64,000 nt of DNA from Sthenelais limicola (lineage: Eukaryota > Annelida > Polychaeta > Phyllodocida > Sigalionidae), in NCBI GenBank assembly GCA_942159475.1, contig OW804096.1, positions 18,314,906 through 18,378,905 of the forward strand, written 5' to 3'. Below, piece after piece: positions 43,600 to 55,520 of this stretch (its first letter is position 1; every line of letters begins with the position of its first letter). The notes under the pieces were generated by a model. It was not told where the DNA came from. It saw only the letters and a list, made by a program, of their open reading frames with translations, and did not search any database. The translations under genes were made by a program, and so were the position numbers.

Positions 43600-44367
43600 C
43601 CACTGGCCTGACTGCCCTCTGTTTCTCCTCCACTGCCCTGACTGCCCTCTGTTTCTCCTCCACTAGCCTGACTGCCCTCTGTTTCTCCTCCACTAGCCTG
43701 ACTGTCCCCTGTTTCTCCTCCACTGCCCTGACTGCCCTCTGTTTCTCCTCCACTAGCCTGACTGCCCTCTGTTTCTCCTCCACTGCCCTGACTGTCCCCT
43801 GTTTCTCCTCCACTGGCCTGACTGCCCTCTGTTTCTCCTCTACTGGCCTGACTGCCCTCTGTTTCTCCTCTACTGGCCTGACTGTCCTCTGTTTCTCCTC
43901 TACTGGCCTGACTGTCCTCTGTTTCTCCTCTACTGGCCTGACTGCCCTCTGTTTCTCCTCCACTGCCCTGACTGCCCTCTGTTTCTCCTCTACTGGCCTG
44001 ACTGTCCTCTGTTTCTCCTCTACTGGCCTGACTGCCCTCTGTTTCTCCTCCACTGCCCTGACTGCCCTCTGTTTCTCCTCTACTGGCCTGACTGTCCTCT
44101 GTTTCTCCTCTACTGGCCTGACTGCCCTCTGTTTCTCCTCCACTGCCCTGACTGCCCTCTGTTTCTCCTCTACTGGCCTGACTGTCCTCTGTTTCTCCTC
44201 TACTGGCCTGACTGCCCTCTGTTTCTCCTCCACTGCCCTGACTGCCCTCTGTTTCTCCTCTACTGGCCTGACTGTCCTCTGTTTCTCCTCTACTGGCCTG
44301 ACTGCCCTCTGTTTCTCCTCCACTGCCCTGACTGTCCCCTGTTTCTCCTCCACTGCCCTGACTGTCC
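43600..44367 (+). repeat. 30-bp minisatellite, about 26 units
   Basis: Same array as 30880-31295 but nearly twice as long. A 120-bp higher-order pattern of variant units (CTACTGGCC-GTCC, CTACTGGCC-GCCC, CACTGCCC-GCCC) recurs several times between 43860 and 44310. Confidence 0.95.
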
Positions 44368-44822
44368 CCGTCAGAATAATCAGCCTAATGGATATAGGGC
44401 TTTGATATGTCAAACAAAGCCATCTATTCTCCTACTGATGATTCTATCTTCATCCACAATAAAAATAAACACATAAATAACCGGGTAGGTGGTAGGCAAT
44501 TTGTAAGAATTACCACAATTGTGGAATAATGACCGACATAAATCATCCACTTTTGCGGAAGATTCCAAAAGACTAGCTTTGAAGTTTTGAGATGATTTTT
44601 TTTCTTTTGACATTAGCCAAGCTTATGAAAAATATAAAGAATAATTCTTGGTGCAGACTATATGGTTAGGTATGCCTCGAGGGATTGCTATCAGATGTAG
44701 ATGTAAAATTGGGAATTTTATTTCGCTAATGCCATTTTAATCTGACTATTAGATGAAAACTCCCCCTCATTATATTCCAATAAATCTTTCATGAAATTAA
44801 TATGGTGGTGATTGTGTTTATA

Positions 44823-45840
44823 GAAAGGAAGAGTGAGAGGGAGAGAGAGAGTAGAAGAGAGAGAGGGAGAGAGAGAGAGAGGAAAGGGAGAGAGAGAGAG
44901 AGGGAAAGAGAGAGGGAGACAGATAGAGGGAGACAGAGAGAAGTAGATAGAGGAAGAGGGAGAGAGCGACAGACACACAGAACCACACAGACAGAGGGAG
45001 AGGAAGAAGGAGAAGGAGAGGGAGAGGGAGAGACAGGGGGAAGAGAGAGAAGAGGGATAGGGGAGAGGGAGAGAGGGGAAGTGAGAGGAGAGGGAGAGAG
45101 GGGAAGAGAGAGGAGAGGGAGGGGAGAGGAGAAAGAGAGGGATATGGAGGGAGAGGGAAGGAGAAAGAGAGAGGAGGGAGAGATGAAGAGGGAGGGGGAG
45201 AGGAGAAAGAGAGGGATATGGAGGGAGAGGGAAGGAGAAAGAGAGAGGAGGGAGAGATGAAGAGGGAGGGGGAGAGGAGAAAGAGAGGGATATGGAGGGG
45301 GAGAGAAGGAGAAAGAGAGGAAAGGGAGAGATGAAGGGGAGGGGAGAGGAGAAAGAGAGATATGGATGGAGAGGGAAGGAGAAAGAGAGAGGAGAGGGAG
45401 AGAGAAGAAGAGATGAAGAGGGAGGAGAGAGGAGAAAGAGAGGGATATGGAGGGAGAGAGAGAGAGGAGAGGGGAGAGATGAAGAGGGAGGGGAGAGGAG
45501 AAAGAGAGAGATATGGAGGGAGAGGGAAGGAGAGAGAGAGGGAGAGATGAAGAGGGAGGGAAGAGGAGAAAGAGAGAGATATGGAGGGAGAGGGAAGGAG
45601 AGAGAGAGGGAGAGATGAAGAGGGAGGGGAGAGGAGAAAGAGAGAGATATGGAGGGAGAGGGAAGGAGAGAGGGGGAGGTAAAGAGAAAGAGAGGGGAAA
45701 AGTGAGAGAGTAAGAAAGAGAGAGAGATTAAGAAAGAGAGAGAGAGGGAGAGAAACAGAGAAAGAGGATGGGAGGAGAACAAGAGAAAAAGAGGGAGAGG
45801 GAAGATTGAAAAGAAGTAAGAGATAGGGAAGACAGAAAGA
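44823..45840 (+). repeat. long GA tract with GATATGGAGGGAGAGGGAAG module
   Basis: Counterpart of 31763-32690, with more units. Frames over 350 codons on the minus strand are serine/leucine/proline low complexity. Confidence 0.94.
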
Positions 45841-45918
45841 ATAACAATGGAAAAAATAGGTCGGGGGTATTTCCATAACCCTGGGGAAATCTAAACAACT
45901 GCGATCAGGACTATAGGT

Positions 45919-45997
45919 TTGACTACATCTGGACTGGAACCCAGTACCTTCAGTCACAGACCCCTCACCCCCTGCACCACTGTGAACCCTCTCCACT
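45919..45997 (-). repeat. possible tRNA-derived SINE fragment
   Basis: Identical to 32764-32842, with the same B-box-like GGTTCCAGTCC on the minus strand. Confidence 0.35.
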
Positions 45998-46001
45998 ACT
46001 T

Positions 46002-46224
46002 GGGTCAGATTTTCAGAAAATGTACATTTGGCAGCTCTACACATTTAGTAAATTCTGCTAAATTAGGCTGCAATTTGGTCAATACTAGGCAAATTCGAGT
46101 ATATTCAGCATTGCATTGATTCTAGCAATCTGTTTGATTAGGTTGAACTTTATTTTCGTCTGAAATTCGGGTTATTTGAGAAGATTGGCGAAGTTGAATC
46201 ATACATTTTCTGGCGACTTCACCC
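46002..46224 (-). mobile_element. Family A MITE, ACTT target duplication
   Basis: Counterpart of 32847-33081 with a 12-bp internal deletion (GAACTTTATTTTC where the other has a longer GAACTGTATTTTGAAC run). ACTT flanks both sides. Confidence 0.9.
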
Positions 46225-46643
46225 ACTTAAGGAGTGAGAGAGCGTAGCGGGTGCAGGTACACACACTGTACAGACATCCAGGCCTCAAGTCAGGCGGAGC
46301 ATCTACAGATCCACACCTTAAAGTATAGTCTCAAAACTTAACATTTTTGTAATCACAACTATATTTCTTTTTTCTTTTTTTTCACAACTGACGAACATTA
46401 TTTTAGTCTAGTTTTTAGTTTTCAGACTGCCGTTTATTGGTCGTAAACATAAAAACATTTACGTACAGATTATTACGGTGAGAATTCAATAAAATTGTGA
46501 AATTAAATTATTTTATATCCCAAGTGGACATTTTCAGTGTTCCTTATGACGTGTTGATATGACCAAACAATATCACACATATATTCAGATCCTACTCTGT
46601 TGCGTGTAATAACAACCTAATTTGTGACATAAAATTAATGTAC

Positions 46644-46846
46644 CTCTCTAGGTCCAAACCCTCAGATCAAATAAGAATATATGTCAGCCTACTTCGCTAA
46701 TTGGTTTTCTGGCCTAGGACTGGGCGTTTTAATGGGAATATAATGACATTTTGTGGTCTTAATGGAAACATAATGGCACTTTGCGGTTTGAAGCGAGAGG
46801 CTTTCCCTTCATTTGAAGGGACACTCTCAGCTTTGGGCCTAGACTG
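46644..46846 (+). mobile_element. Family C element
   Basis: Counterpart of 33503-33708, left end CTCTCTAGGTCCAAACC, right end TTTGGGCCTAGACTG. Confidence 0.8.
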
Positions 46847-47379
46847 CTATGTTTACACTCTTTGCTAGAACGGTCCTGCTGCTTTATAACCACCTTTGAT
46901 AGAGACTAAAAATATTAATAATCTCCATTTTTTCGCCTCTGGGTTATTTACCTGCAAGCCAGAAATATCAATCATTAATCCTTAGATAATAATTCAAACA
47001 TTTTGCCACATTCCAAAACATCGATCTATAAAGTTCCTATTCCTAGGTAGGGATATTAAATTAAATTGTTATAACATTTTCAACCCCAACCCCAACTCCT
47101 AACAACAACCCTAACCCCCACCACCGCCACCCCCAACACCACCACAACCTCAAACATTTCTGCCACATTCCAACACATGGATCTATACTAGTTGCTCACC
47201 TGCCCACCAGGGCCTACCCCTACCACCACCACCTCTTACATACCCACACATACAGGACCTGGCGTTCCACCAACTACCAGCAGGTATAAGCCATATATGG
47301 GGTATAGATATATATACACACCTACATACGTAAGGCTCCATCATCACCACACAGGACTTACACTCTACCAAGACCAAAT

Positions 47380-47436
47380 ATCGTCTGCTCCGACAAATGT
47401 CGTCTGTTTCGCCAAAAGTCGTCTGCTAGGACGATT
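47380..47436 (+). repeat. 19-bp tandem motif (TCGTCTGCT), 3 units
   Basis: Counterpart of 34241-34297, identical core units. Confidence 0.8.
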
Positions 47437-47699
47437 TGTGATCATATGTGCATCAAATTTTGTGAATTTCTCAACAATTTGACCAGTTTTCTGCAGTTGT
47501 TTCAATTCTGAGGATTTCTGGATCAGATTTTGGAGCGTACGGGGTGATTTTATTGGAGTAAATGTTGCTGCTGTGACGAGGTGGGGAGGATTATGACGGT
47601 AGGTGGATTTGGTTTCTTTTATAAATGTCGTCTGCTGCTAAGAGTTCGTGCGTGGATGTATGTGTATTAAGGTTGGATCGACAGCTGCTGTGAGTGTGA

Positions 47700-48010
47700 T
47701 TTGAGAAAATGGACTGAATCTCTGTGAATGTGAACGATTTTTCTGGCTGGAATTTAAGCGAGAGGGCCAGTCGATTGAGGATTTGAAATGAACGTGTGAA
47801 CCAGTGACTTAAGAATTTGGTGCATGTTTATTTGGTATTCGATGGATCATTTTGATTCAGATTTGAGAGAGTGGACTGAATCTCTGTGAATGCGAGCGAT
47901 TTTTTGTGATTTGTGATTGTAAATTGAAGTGAGAGGGCCTGTGGATTGAGGATTTGAAGGAAATTGAAATGAAATTGTGAACCAGTGACTTCAGGATTTG
48001 GTGTTTATTT
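47700..48010 (+). repeat. ~164-bp tandem duplication
   Basis: Counterpart of 34550-34900, with different internal deletions. Confidence 0.75.
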
Positions 48011-48199
48011 GGTGTTGTGTGGCGGGGGGATCGATGTGATTTGGATCTGAATGAGACGTTTGGATTTCAGTGTGGATCTCTGTGTATGAGGACGAGTGAG
48101 TCTCTTGGAGTTTTAAAAGAGAATGGAAAGATTCAGGACTCTTTAAAGATTTCGATATCTTTTAAACTCTTAGTTTTAATTTATTGGATTTAGTGTTGT

Positions 48200-48450
48200 A
48201 ATTATTAACCAGCTCCTATAGCTGGTAATATACTGCCATCCATTTCTGTACAGTTTTACCAGGCTGTTTAGTTCAGCTTCTATAGCTGGTAGTATGCTGC
48301 CATCCATTTCTGTATAGTATTTTACCAGGCTGTTTAGTTCAGCTCTAAAAGCCATGGGTAGTATACTACCGTCTATTATTGTACTACTACTATATATTTT
48401 ACAAGACGTTAACGTCAGCTCTAAAAGCTGGTCTTCCACTAACTCACGGG
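48200..48450 (+). repeat. ~70-bp diverged tandem repeat, about 4 units
   Basis: CTATAGCTGGTARTATRCTG and CCATCCATTTCTGTA units. The 87-codon minus-strand frame is a by-product. Confidence 0.75.
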
Positions 48451-48679
48451 GTAGTAAAATAGTTGTTCTTTTTAATGGTGCCTTGAATTTAAATATCTGT
48501 CGTTTGAACTGAGCGTGAAGTAGTTTTTAGTGCCACTAGGAGGATGTGATTTTTGATTCAAGCAGCTAGAGATCTGTTTGATGTGTGCAGGCCTTTTTGA
48601 GTTTGTTTTTATTGCTGAGAATTTGAATGAAGGGAGCAGGGAGGGCAGAATTGATGTCTTTACACTGTAGAATTAACCT

Positions 48680-48914
48680 GGGTCAGATATTCAGAAAATG
48701 TACAATTCGCCTTCACCAATCCTCTCAAATAAACCACATTAAAGACAAAAGTGACCTTCAAAATGCAGCTTAACATAACAGAACTGATACTTTAAATCAA
48801 TGTGATACAAATATACTCAGATATACCCGATATTCATCATTTGTGTAGCCTAGTTTAGCAGAATCTCCTAAATGTGAAGAGCTGCCAATTGTACATTTTC
48901 TGACGATCTGACCC
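48680..48914 (+). mobile_element. Family A MITE
   Basis: Counterpart of 35734-35969. The left flank is AACCT, the right AACTT. Confidence 0.9.
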
Positions 48915-48955
48915 AACTTAAAGTTTAGTTTAAGGATTTAGCTGTGGCGATTGCA

Positions 48956-49287
48956 ATAGGGGAATTTGCATGTCTCACTGCGCATGTCTATAGATGACAG
49001 TGCATGCTGGGATATATTCAGTTCAAATCTGGCAACCAAATATTAAGCAACAATTTCATGGACAATTGCAAGAATGTTTTTAACAATATCATAGGTTGTA
49101 TAAATGATCTATAGAAACCAAATGCATGATGGAAAAAATAACACATGGATATTGACATTAATTAGAGCACTGATACATATATATTCCAAGCTAAATATAA
49201 TGTTTTCTATAGATTTTATACTGTACCATTACTCCGATAATACCATGCGAACCAAGATTCAAAATGGCGGCTATGCAACCCCCCTAT
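48956..49287 (+). mobile_element. Family D element, both ends visible
   Basis: Starts ATAGGGGAATTTGCATGTC and ends GCAACCCCCCTAT. Counterpart of 36011-36367 with a ~25-bp internal deletion. Confidence 0.78.
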
Positions 49288-49497
49288 TTGGAAATGAGTT
49301 TAGATTATGGATTTGTGTGAGCTTGGTATTTCACTTGGTTGATATGTTAATAAGAGAGATTGAAATAGTTGAAGTGCAATGGCAACTTATGATACAACAT
49401 CAAACATTTTGTGGCTCCGGGCGTCAGAAAATGTTAATTGTCGTCTGCTATGTTGAAAAGTCGTCTGCTATGTTGAAAAGTCGTCTGCTTTGGTTTT

Positions 49498-49775
49498 GGG
49501 TCCGATTTTCAGAAAATGTACAATTCACCTTCACCAATTCTCTCAATTAACTCAAATTTAAGACAAAAATGAGGTTCAAAATACAGTTCAACATAACCAA
49601 ACAGTGATTTGCAATCAAGTATTTTGTTTTGTTTTGTACAGCTGGTTTGTTTCATATGATGCAACATGTTTATACAAATCCGTCCAATCAAGTATTTATC
49701 ATTTTCCAGCCTAATGTAACAGAATTTACTAAATGTGTAGAGCTGCTGATTGTACATTTGTTGACGCTCTGACCC
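49498..49775 (+). mobile_element. Family A MITE with internal insertion
   Basis: Counterpart of 36558-36835, with three GTCGTCTGCT motifs immediately upstream (49440-49489). Confidence 0.83.
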
Positions 49776-49781
49776 ATATAC

Positions 49782-49980
49782 CGGTCAAATTTCCAGAAAA
49801 TGTACAATTGGCTGCAATTTGGTCAATACTTGGTAAATTCGAGTATATTCGGCATTGCATTGGTTCTAGCAATCAGTTGGGTTAGGTTGAACTGTGTTTT
49901 GAACTTTATTTTCGTCTGAAATTTGGGTTATTTGAGAAGATTGGTGAAGGTGAATTGTACATTTTCTGGCGACTTCATCC
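49782..49980 (-). mobile_element. Family A MITE with an internal deletion
   Basis: Counterpart of 36842-37076, missing ~37 bp after CAATTGGC. Variant right end TGGCGACTTCATCC. Confidence 0.83.
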
Positions 49981-50097
49981 TTATCGTATTCCTGTTTAAG
50001 AAAGGCTATAGCAAGAAGGAAATGACTGTTCAATGTGGAAGGGTAGGAGGGGAGCGAGGTCGATAACAATATTGATTCTTAACGGATTAAATTCTTC

Positions 50098-50463
50098 CAA
50101 CATTGAGGGCCTGCTGGTGCACTGTTTGGTGTACAATCCTCAGGTTAATGCCCAACATTGAGGGCCTGCTGGTGCACTGTTTGGTGTACAATCCTCAGGT
50201 TAATGCCCAACATTGAGGGCCTGCTGGTGCACTGTTTGGTGCACAATCCTCAGGTTAATGCCCAACATTGAGGGCCTGCTGGTGCACTGTTTGGTGTACA
50301 ATCCTCAGGTTAATGCCCAACATTGAGGGCCTGCTGGTGCACTGTTTGGTGTACAATCCTCAGGTTAATGCCCAACATTGAGGGGCTGCTGGTGCACTGT
50401 TTGGTGTACAATCCTCAGGTTAATGCCTAACATTGAGGGCCTGCTGGTGCACTGTTTGGTGCC
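50098..50463 (+). repeat. 55-bp minisatellite, 7 units
   Basis: Same array as 37197-37506 with one more unit; single-base variants GTGCACAAT and GAGGGGCTG mark individual units. Confidence 0.95.
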
Positions 50464-50596
50464 GAGGTGAGGTCGGGGTATTATACACAGACAGTGCAGT
50501 GTTTTAGGACCTTTTACGACTGACTAAAGACTAAAGACTGACTAAATATCAGCGATACAAACACAAGAATTAAACTTAGGAGAAAAGGACATAAAG

Positions 50597-50707
50597 AGTC
50601 TAGGCCCAAAGATGAGAGAGTCCCTTCAAACAGAGGGAAAGTCTCTCGCCTCAAACCGCAAAGTGCCATTATAATTCAATTAAAACCGCAAAATGTCATT
50701 ATATTTA
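50597..50707 (-). mobile_element. Family C element fragment, only in the second block copy
   Basis: Inverted terminal part from AGTCTAGGCCCAAAGATG to AAAATGTCATTATATTT. Confidence 0.75.
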
Positions 50708-51850
50708 TTTCTTACATCATAACATACACGTGTTCGATTAGTCCACAAATATTCTCTGATATAACATATTAGGAAAGGTACTTTAGCAGCTTGGATTATC
50801 AACTTAGTGATTCATACGAAAATTGTTGCAGTACAATATCATTTTACTCATAAGTTGTCTACTCATTTTATGTTAATTTCTGAATATAAACATCTTTAGA
50901 ACTGAATAAAAATGAATATTAAATATCTCCTGGAGCCTCCAAATGGATATTATTAATCTTTCTATCTCCTGGAGCCTTCAAGGCAGTGGGTAAGGCTCAT
51001 CACCACCTGGTATTTTCCCACCCAGTTGTATCCACCTTATTGCTGCTATGTTCCGTTATTCCTGTCGGAGCCTGGTTGTCTATAGTCTATATCCTGCCAA
51101 TTTACCCCTCGTCATTTCCAACTGCTTTTGGACTAGTTTTTAGCAAATACAGAGAAGAGGGGTGATGTTAGATCAGTGTAAGATGTCCCCGCCCCTCCCC
51201 CCCCCCCCCCGACCCCCGACCCCACTCCCTCTTCCCTGAATCACAGGAGACACACAGACTGCACGGCTGAGAGATGAGAGTGCTCCCCCTACTGGCAATT
51301 ACCGGTACTTAGAGGATTAAGTGTCACTAATACATGTAGAACAAGTCCCCCCCTCCCCCCCCGCCCCCCCCCCCACACGGTCTGTGATCCTATGATCCGA
51401 CATGGGGGTCTGATTCCTCATTAGTGGATATGACCTTGGGGAAATTAATTTGATTTGAAATTAACTTCTGTCCCCCACTTAAGTAATGTACACAATAGAA
51501 ATGATTTACTTTAAATTTGTGAAATATTTGTTATATGTGTTAGAGTTTGACAATTTCCAATGAACTGTAAAAACGCACTGTCTAGACTTAAACTGTCCTA
51601 CAATTTTTCTCACTTCCCCATCAAAATATCACATTTCCATTCTTTTTTTTTCATTTTATCATTCCCCTTTTGATTTTTTATTAATTCGTTGTTCTCATTT
51701 TTTTTTCATTTTTCCCCAGTAAATTTAAGCAACTCCCCCAACATGTTCAAATGGTATTCTAATGGTATTTAATGTATTTAAAACATTTTATTTAGCCATA
51801 ACATTACGTGGTACACATTATTCTCAGCTGAGGCTAATTGAAAAGAAGTA
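50708..51850. other. unique DNA at the end of the second block copy
   Basis: Includes poly-C-rich stretches at 51187-51222 and 51347-51375. No gene recognised. Confidence 0.6.
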
Positions 51851-52016
51851 TACATAAAGTTTTACAAACTCGTGAATAAAAAATAAAAAATGATAAAGAA
51901 ATGGTGATTACCGTTATAGCTTGGTGCTTAGAGAGACCAAGAGTCTAGCTCTCCTGGTGGGGAGGCTACGATAAGGGGGTGGGAAAATGTTTACTTTGAA
52001 AAGGGGGGGATGTGGT

Positions 52017-52101
52017 GGCGGGGGGGAGACAGACAGATAGGAGAGAGACAGGAAGAGAGACAGAGAGAGACAGAGAGAGAGGAGAGGGAAAGAGACAGAT
52101 A
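52017..52101 (+). repeat. GA-rich polypurine tract
   Basis: GACAGACAGATAGGAGAGAG units. Short. Confidence 0.88.
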
Positions 52102-52579
52102 CCACACCACCTACCAATGATATTTCAGTCCCCCACCCCTGGACCTAGTGAAAAGCCAATTTCTAATATACAACAATCTATTTTCGTCCCACTTGAAGTA
52201 TTCTATTTGCTATTATTAAGACTTGGCCAACTCTTATTGTACTTGAAGTGCCTAAACTCTATATAATAGCTGGTCTAACGGGAGAGAACAAGCTGGCTAA
52301 CTACTCTGCATATGGTATATAATTGGACTAACACAGTAGTTAGACACCATACAACAGCTAGTCCTTTAGAAAGGGGAGGGTGAGGGGGCGGCGTGAGGGA
52401 GGGGGGGGGGGGCGGGGCTTATAATTGTCCCTGGATCTTGATGTATTTGATAGGCAGGTCACCCTTTAGCTATGTTCAACAATAATCTTTAGAAATTCTA
52501 ATGTTGTAAATATAATTTGGGGGAAATGAATAAAATAATTGGGTTTTTTACATGAAGGGTGTTTCTGATGATGATTTTG
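52102..52579. other. unique intergenic DNA
   Basis: A G-rich run at 52375-52420. No gene recognised. Confidence 0.5.
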
Positions 52580-52760
52580 TATGTCTCTCCCCTCTCCCAC
52601 TCTCTCCCTCCCTTCCCACTCCCTCTCTCTCTCCCTGTCTCTCCCCTGTCTCCCTCCTTCTTCATATGCCCCCCACTCCCTCTCTGTCTCCCTGTCTCTC
52701 CCCTGTCTCCCTCCTTCTTCATATGCCCCCCCCTCTCTCTCTCTCTCTCCCCCTCACATC
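52580..52760 (+). repeat. CT-rich tract with a 60-bp duplication
   Basis: CCCTGTCTCTCCCCTGTCTC followed by CCTCCTTCTTCATATGCCCC occurs twice, ~61 bp apart. Confidence 0.92.
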
Positions 52761-53043
52761 AACTTACAACATTACAATAGACCTCAAAACACACCATAAA
52801 GTTATAAACCCTTTTTGCAGGTTTAAATTAGCTAACGTATATACCCTCCATCACCCACCCACCACCCTTCACGCTCCACTACCCCGCACGATCAGTGTTG
52901 CATCAACAATACAAGGCAAATGTTTGAACAAGTTGCGCAAAAGTTAACCAAAGGGGAAAAAGGAAAACTTGAGCCCTGGGTTGCAGGTCTGGTCGGTCAT
53001 CAAACTGTGAGGTAGTGCAGGGAGAGGTGGGGCGTGATAATGT
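52761..53043. other. unique intergenic DNA
   Basis: No gene recognised. Confidence 0.5.
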
Positions 53044-53276
53044 GGCTCAAATTTACAGAAAATGTACAATTCACCTTCACCAATCCTCTCAAATAACCCG
53101 AATTTGAGACAAAAATCAGGTTCAAAATACAGTTCAACCTAACCAAATAGATTGTTTGAAGCAAGGCAATACCAAATATACCAGTATGTATAGTCTTGAT
53201 GATTTTTCAGTCCTATTTAGCAGAATTTACAAAATATCTTGATCTGCCAATTGTACATTTTCTGAAAATCTGACCC
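53044..53276 (+). mobile_element. Family A MITE, full length
   Basis: GGCTCAAATTTACAG left end, CTGAAAATCTGACCC right end. Flanks ATGT and ATGA match at three of four positions. Confidence 0.88.
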
Positions 53277-53568
53277 ATGAAATCTATTTTCTGGTGTGTG
53301 AGGTAGCAGTGTATGAGGGTGTGGGGTAGATGTACAGGTAAGTGTGTAAGGTGTGGGGTATATACACCTGTAGGTGGTGTATATATATAGGGAGGTTACT
53401 GCTTATGTAAGGGATGGGTAGTGGAGTTTGATTTGAGGTGGGAAAGGTAGACAAGGAAGTCTACCGTATGTTGATTTGATTTGAAAGACTTTTTATTTTC
53501 GAAGTTGTTGGTACAAATATAGGCTAGGAACATCTGACGGCTTCTAGTCCGTGCCCATGTTAATCGGA

Positions 53569-53890
53569 GAGAGGGAGAGAGAGATGAGAAGAGAAGGAGA
53601 GAGCGAGACAGAGACAAAACAGAGAGAGAGAGAGAAAGTGACAGAGACAGAGAGAAAATGACAAACATAGGAGAGAGATGAGGGAGACGGAGACAGAGAA
53701 AAAGACAAGAATCAACCTGAGGGGTGCCAGACAGAGAGAGAGAGAGACAGACTAGGGAAGAGAGAGACAGAGATAGGGACAGGCAGACGGACCTGGGGTA
53801 GAGTCGGGGGGGGGGGGGGACAGACAGCGACAGACGAGAGACGAGAAAGACAGAGGAAAGGGACAGTAGACAGAGAGGGAGAGTACACCC
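53569..53890 (+). repeat. GA/GACA-rich polypurine tract
   Basis: GACAGAGACAGAGAG units with a poly-G run at ~53806-53818. Confidence 0.92.
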
Positions 53891-53964
53891 TGTCCAGCCT
53901 CTGAAGAACCTAAATCCCAATGCTAGCCTATACTGGTACTCTTTGAAGTCTAGGTTCTACAGAG
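53891..53964. repeat. inverted repeat between two GA tracts
   Basis: CCAGCCTCTGAAGAACCTA at 53896 and TAGGTTCTACAGAGGCTGG at 53951 are near-perfect reverse complements separated by ~36 bp, so the flanking purine tracts are joined by a stem-loop. Confidence 0.8.
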
Positions 53965-54225
53965 GCTGGGCAGAGTGTAGAGAGAGGAGAGGGACAGAGA
54001 CACACACACACACAGACACAGAGAGTGGAGAGAGACAGAATAGAGGGAGACAGAGAGAGATAGAGGGACGGAGGGAGGATAGAAAGACAGAGATAGAGAG
54101 AGGGAGAGACACACACACACATAGAGAATAGAGAGAGATAGACAGAGAGAGTGGATAGAGAGAGACAAGGAGAGAGACCGAGTAGAGAGAGAGACACACA
54201 GAGAGACAGAGTGAGAGACAAGGAT
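53965..54225 (+). repeat. GA-rich tract with (AC)n
   Basis: GAGAGACAGAGAGAG with two CACACACACACACA stretches at ~54001 and ~54110. Confidence 0.92.
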
Positions 54226-54550
54226 CCGGAGACTGGAATGTCAGATAGCGAGCTGAGATTTGATTAGTCGACCCTACCGTCAGCCCTACCTGTTTACCTA
54301 CCTGTCCAATCCCTCTCTATCTCCGCACCATCAGCTGTGTGAGTGGGAGATAAAATAGACCTATTGTACCCCCCACACAGGGGGTAAACCAGGGTGGGGG
54401 TATTGTCTACACCCCTCTACCTTACTAACTACCCTCACACTATTGTAGATCTTGCACAATACCTATTGTTCCCTCTCTCCCACTGCCTTTATGTCTCTAC
54501 GTATCTTTCTCACAAGTTATCGCTTCTCTGTGTCGCTTTCTCTATACATG
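54226..54550. other. unique intergenic DNA
   Basis: No gene recognised. Confidence 0.5.
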
Positions 54551-54898
54551 TGTGATGTGTTCCAGGAAAATGAGTCACAAGTCGCAAAATTGATATTTTT
54601 CCAAAGTGTTTTTTCCACAGGATCTCTTTATCTAATTGTTCTGATTTTTAGAGGTTTTAGCAGTTATAGTCATTTGAATCCATGTATCAATTTTCGGGAC
54701 ATTTTGTTGAATATATCCTTGCGTTTTGAAGGCCTTTGTATGGAGTACAAAAATAAAAATATCAAACTTGAAATATAGAAATACATATTAGGTGTCCTAG
54801 TGTTTACTATCATTGGAATCGTCTTGATCTCCTCTTTTTAGATGATGGTGATATCTCAAAATCTCATTTTTGCGACTTGTGACTCATATTCCTAAAAA
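54551..54898 (-). mobile_element. Family B element, inverted
   Basis: Starts TGTGATGTGTTCCAGGAAAA then TGAGTCACAAGTCGCAAAA and ends TTGCGACTTGTGACTCATATTCC. The interior is the reverse of the 27.4-28.7 kb copies (TTTACTATCATTGGAATCG). Confidence 0.82.
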
Positions 54899-54994
54899 CG
54901 GATTTTTTTTTTAAATCTTTAAAAAAAAATTTCTGATCACATATGTGTTTCTCCTCTCAGTGTGTCTCTCCCTCCCATAGCTTCTGTACCTCTC

Positions 54995-55440
54995 TCCTCT
55001 CTTGAAATTTGGTACATGTACCAAATCTCAAGACTGTATTAAATGTATCCTTGTATTTCTAAGGTCATCCTATGGACTATATTTAGCAACTTTACAAGTA
55101 ATTGTCCAACCAGAAATATTGTTTTATCCACATGATCTCTTTGTTGGAAGGTTCTGGCCTTTGGAGGGTTTAGCGCTGTGAGTCATAGCAATACATGTAC
55201 CAAATTATAAGACAGTGTATTAAATATACCCTTGTGCTTCTAAGGTCATTCTATGGAATAAATGTAGCTACTTGACAAGTAATTGTCCACCCCGAAATAT
55301 AGCATACTTTTTCTCCCAACATAAAATAATCCAACATAAAATATAGTAATACCTTTAGATTTCCTAAATGTTAACATTGTGACTCATCACACAAACCTGT
55401 GACAATATCTCATTTGATCCGAAGCCAACTTGTGAGAAAA
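54995..55440 (-). repeat. degenerate Family B internal fragments
   Basis: Two partial copies of the interior: ATGTACCAAAT, CTTGTATTTCTAAGGTCATC, TATGGACTATATTTAGC then again TAAATATACCCTTG, TAAGGTCATTCTATGG. The second ends near CAACTTGTGAGAAAATAC. Confidence 0.65.
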
Positions 55441-55520
55441 TACCCATTACCATTACCCCATTACCATTACTACCCCATTACCATTACCCCATTACCATTA
55501 CCCCATTACCATTACCCCAG
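55439..55520 (+). repeat. CCATTACCATTACC tandem repeat
   Basis: Repeated ACCCCATTACCATT blocks of mainly 15 bp, with one TACTACCCC variant. Confidence 0.9.

Larger units (their letters stand above)
39279..51850 (+). repeat. second copy of the ~12-kb duplicated block
   Basis: Starts within the CT tract matching 27128 and ends at GAAAAGAAGTATA, matching ~38866. It differs from the first copy by substitutions of a few per cent, by elements at 40377, 42436, 43106 and 50597 (extra here) and 28338, 35309, 37843 and 38871 (absent here), and by tandem-repeat lengths. Confidence 0.93.

Noticed and set aside
43511..44413. 300-codon frame of EEKQRAVRPV repeats resembling a repeat protein
   Set aside because: It is the 30-bp minisatellite read in one frame. 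The other block copy and the opposite strand give equally long unrelated repeat peptides.
44718..46044. Frames of 350-400 codons on the minus strand
   Set aside because: Same artefact over the 44.8-45.8 kb GA tract. One frame starts inside a Family A MITE terminus, which cannot be a real N-terminus.
49104..49550. 148-codon frame (MIYRNQMHDGKNN...)
   Set aside because: It runs through a Family D element and into a Family A end; the first block copy does not keep the frame.
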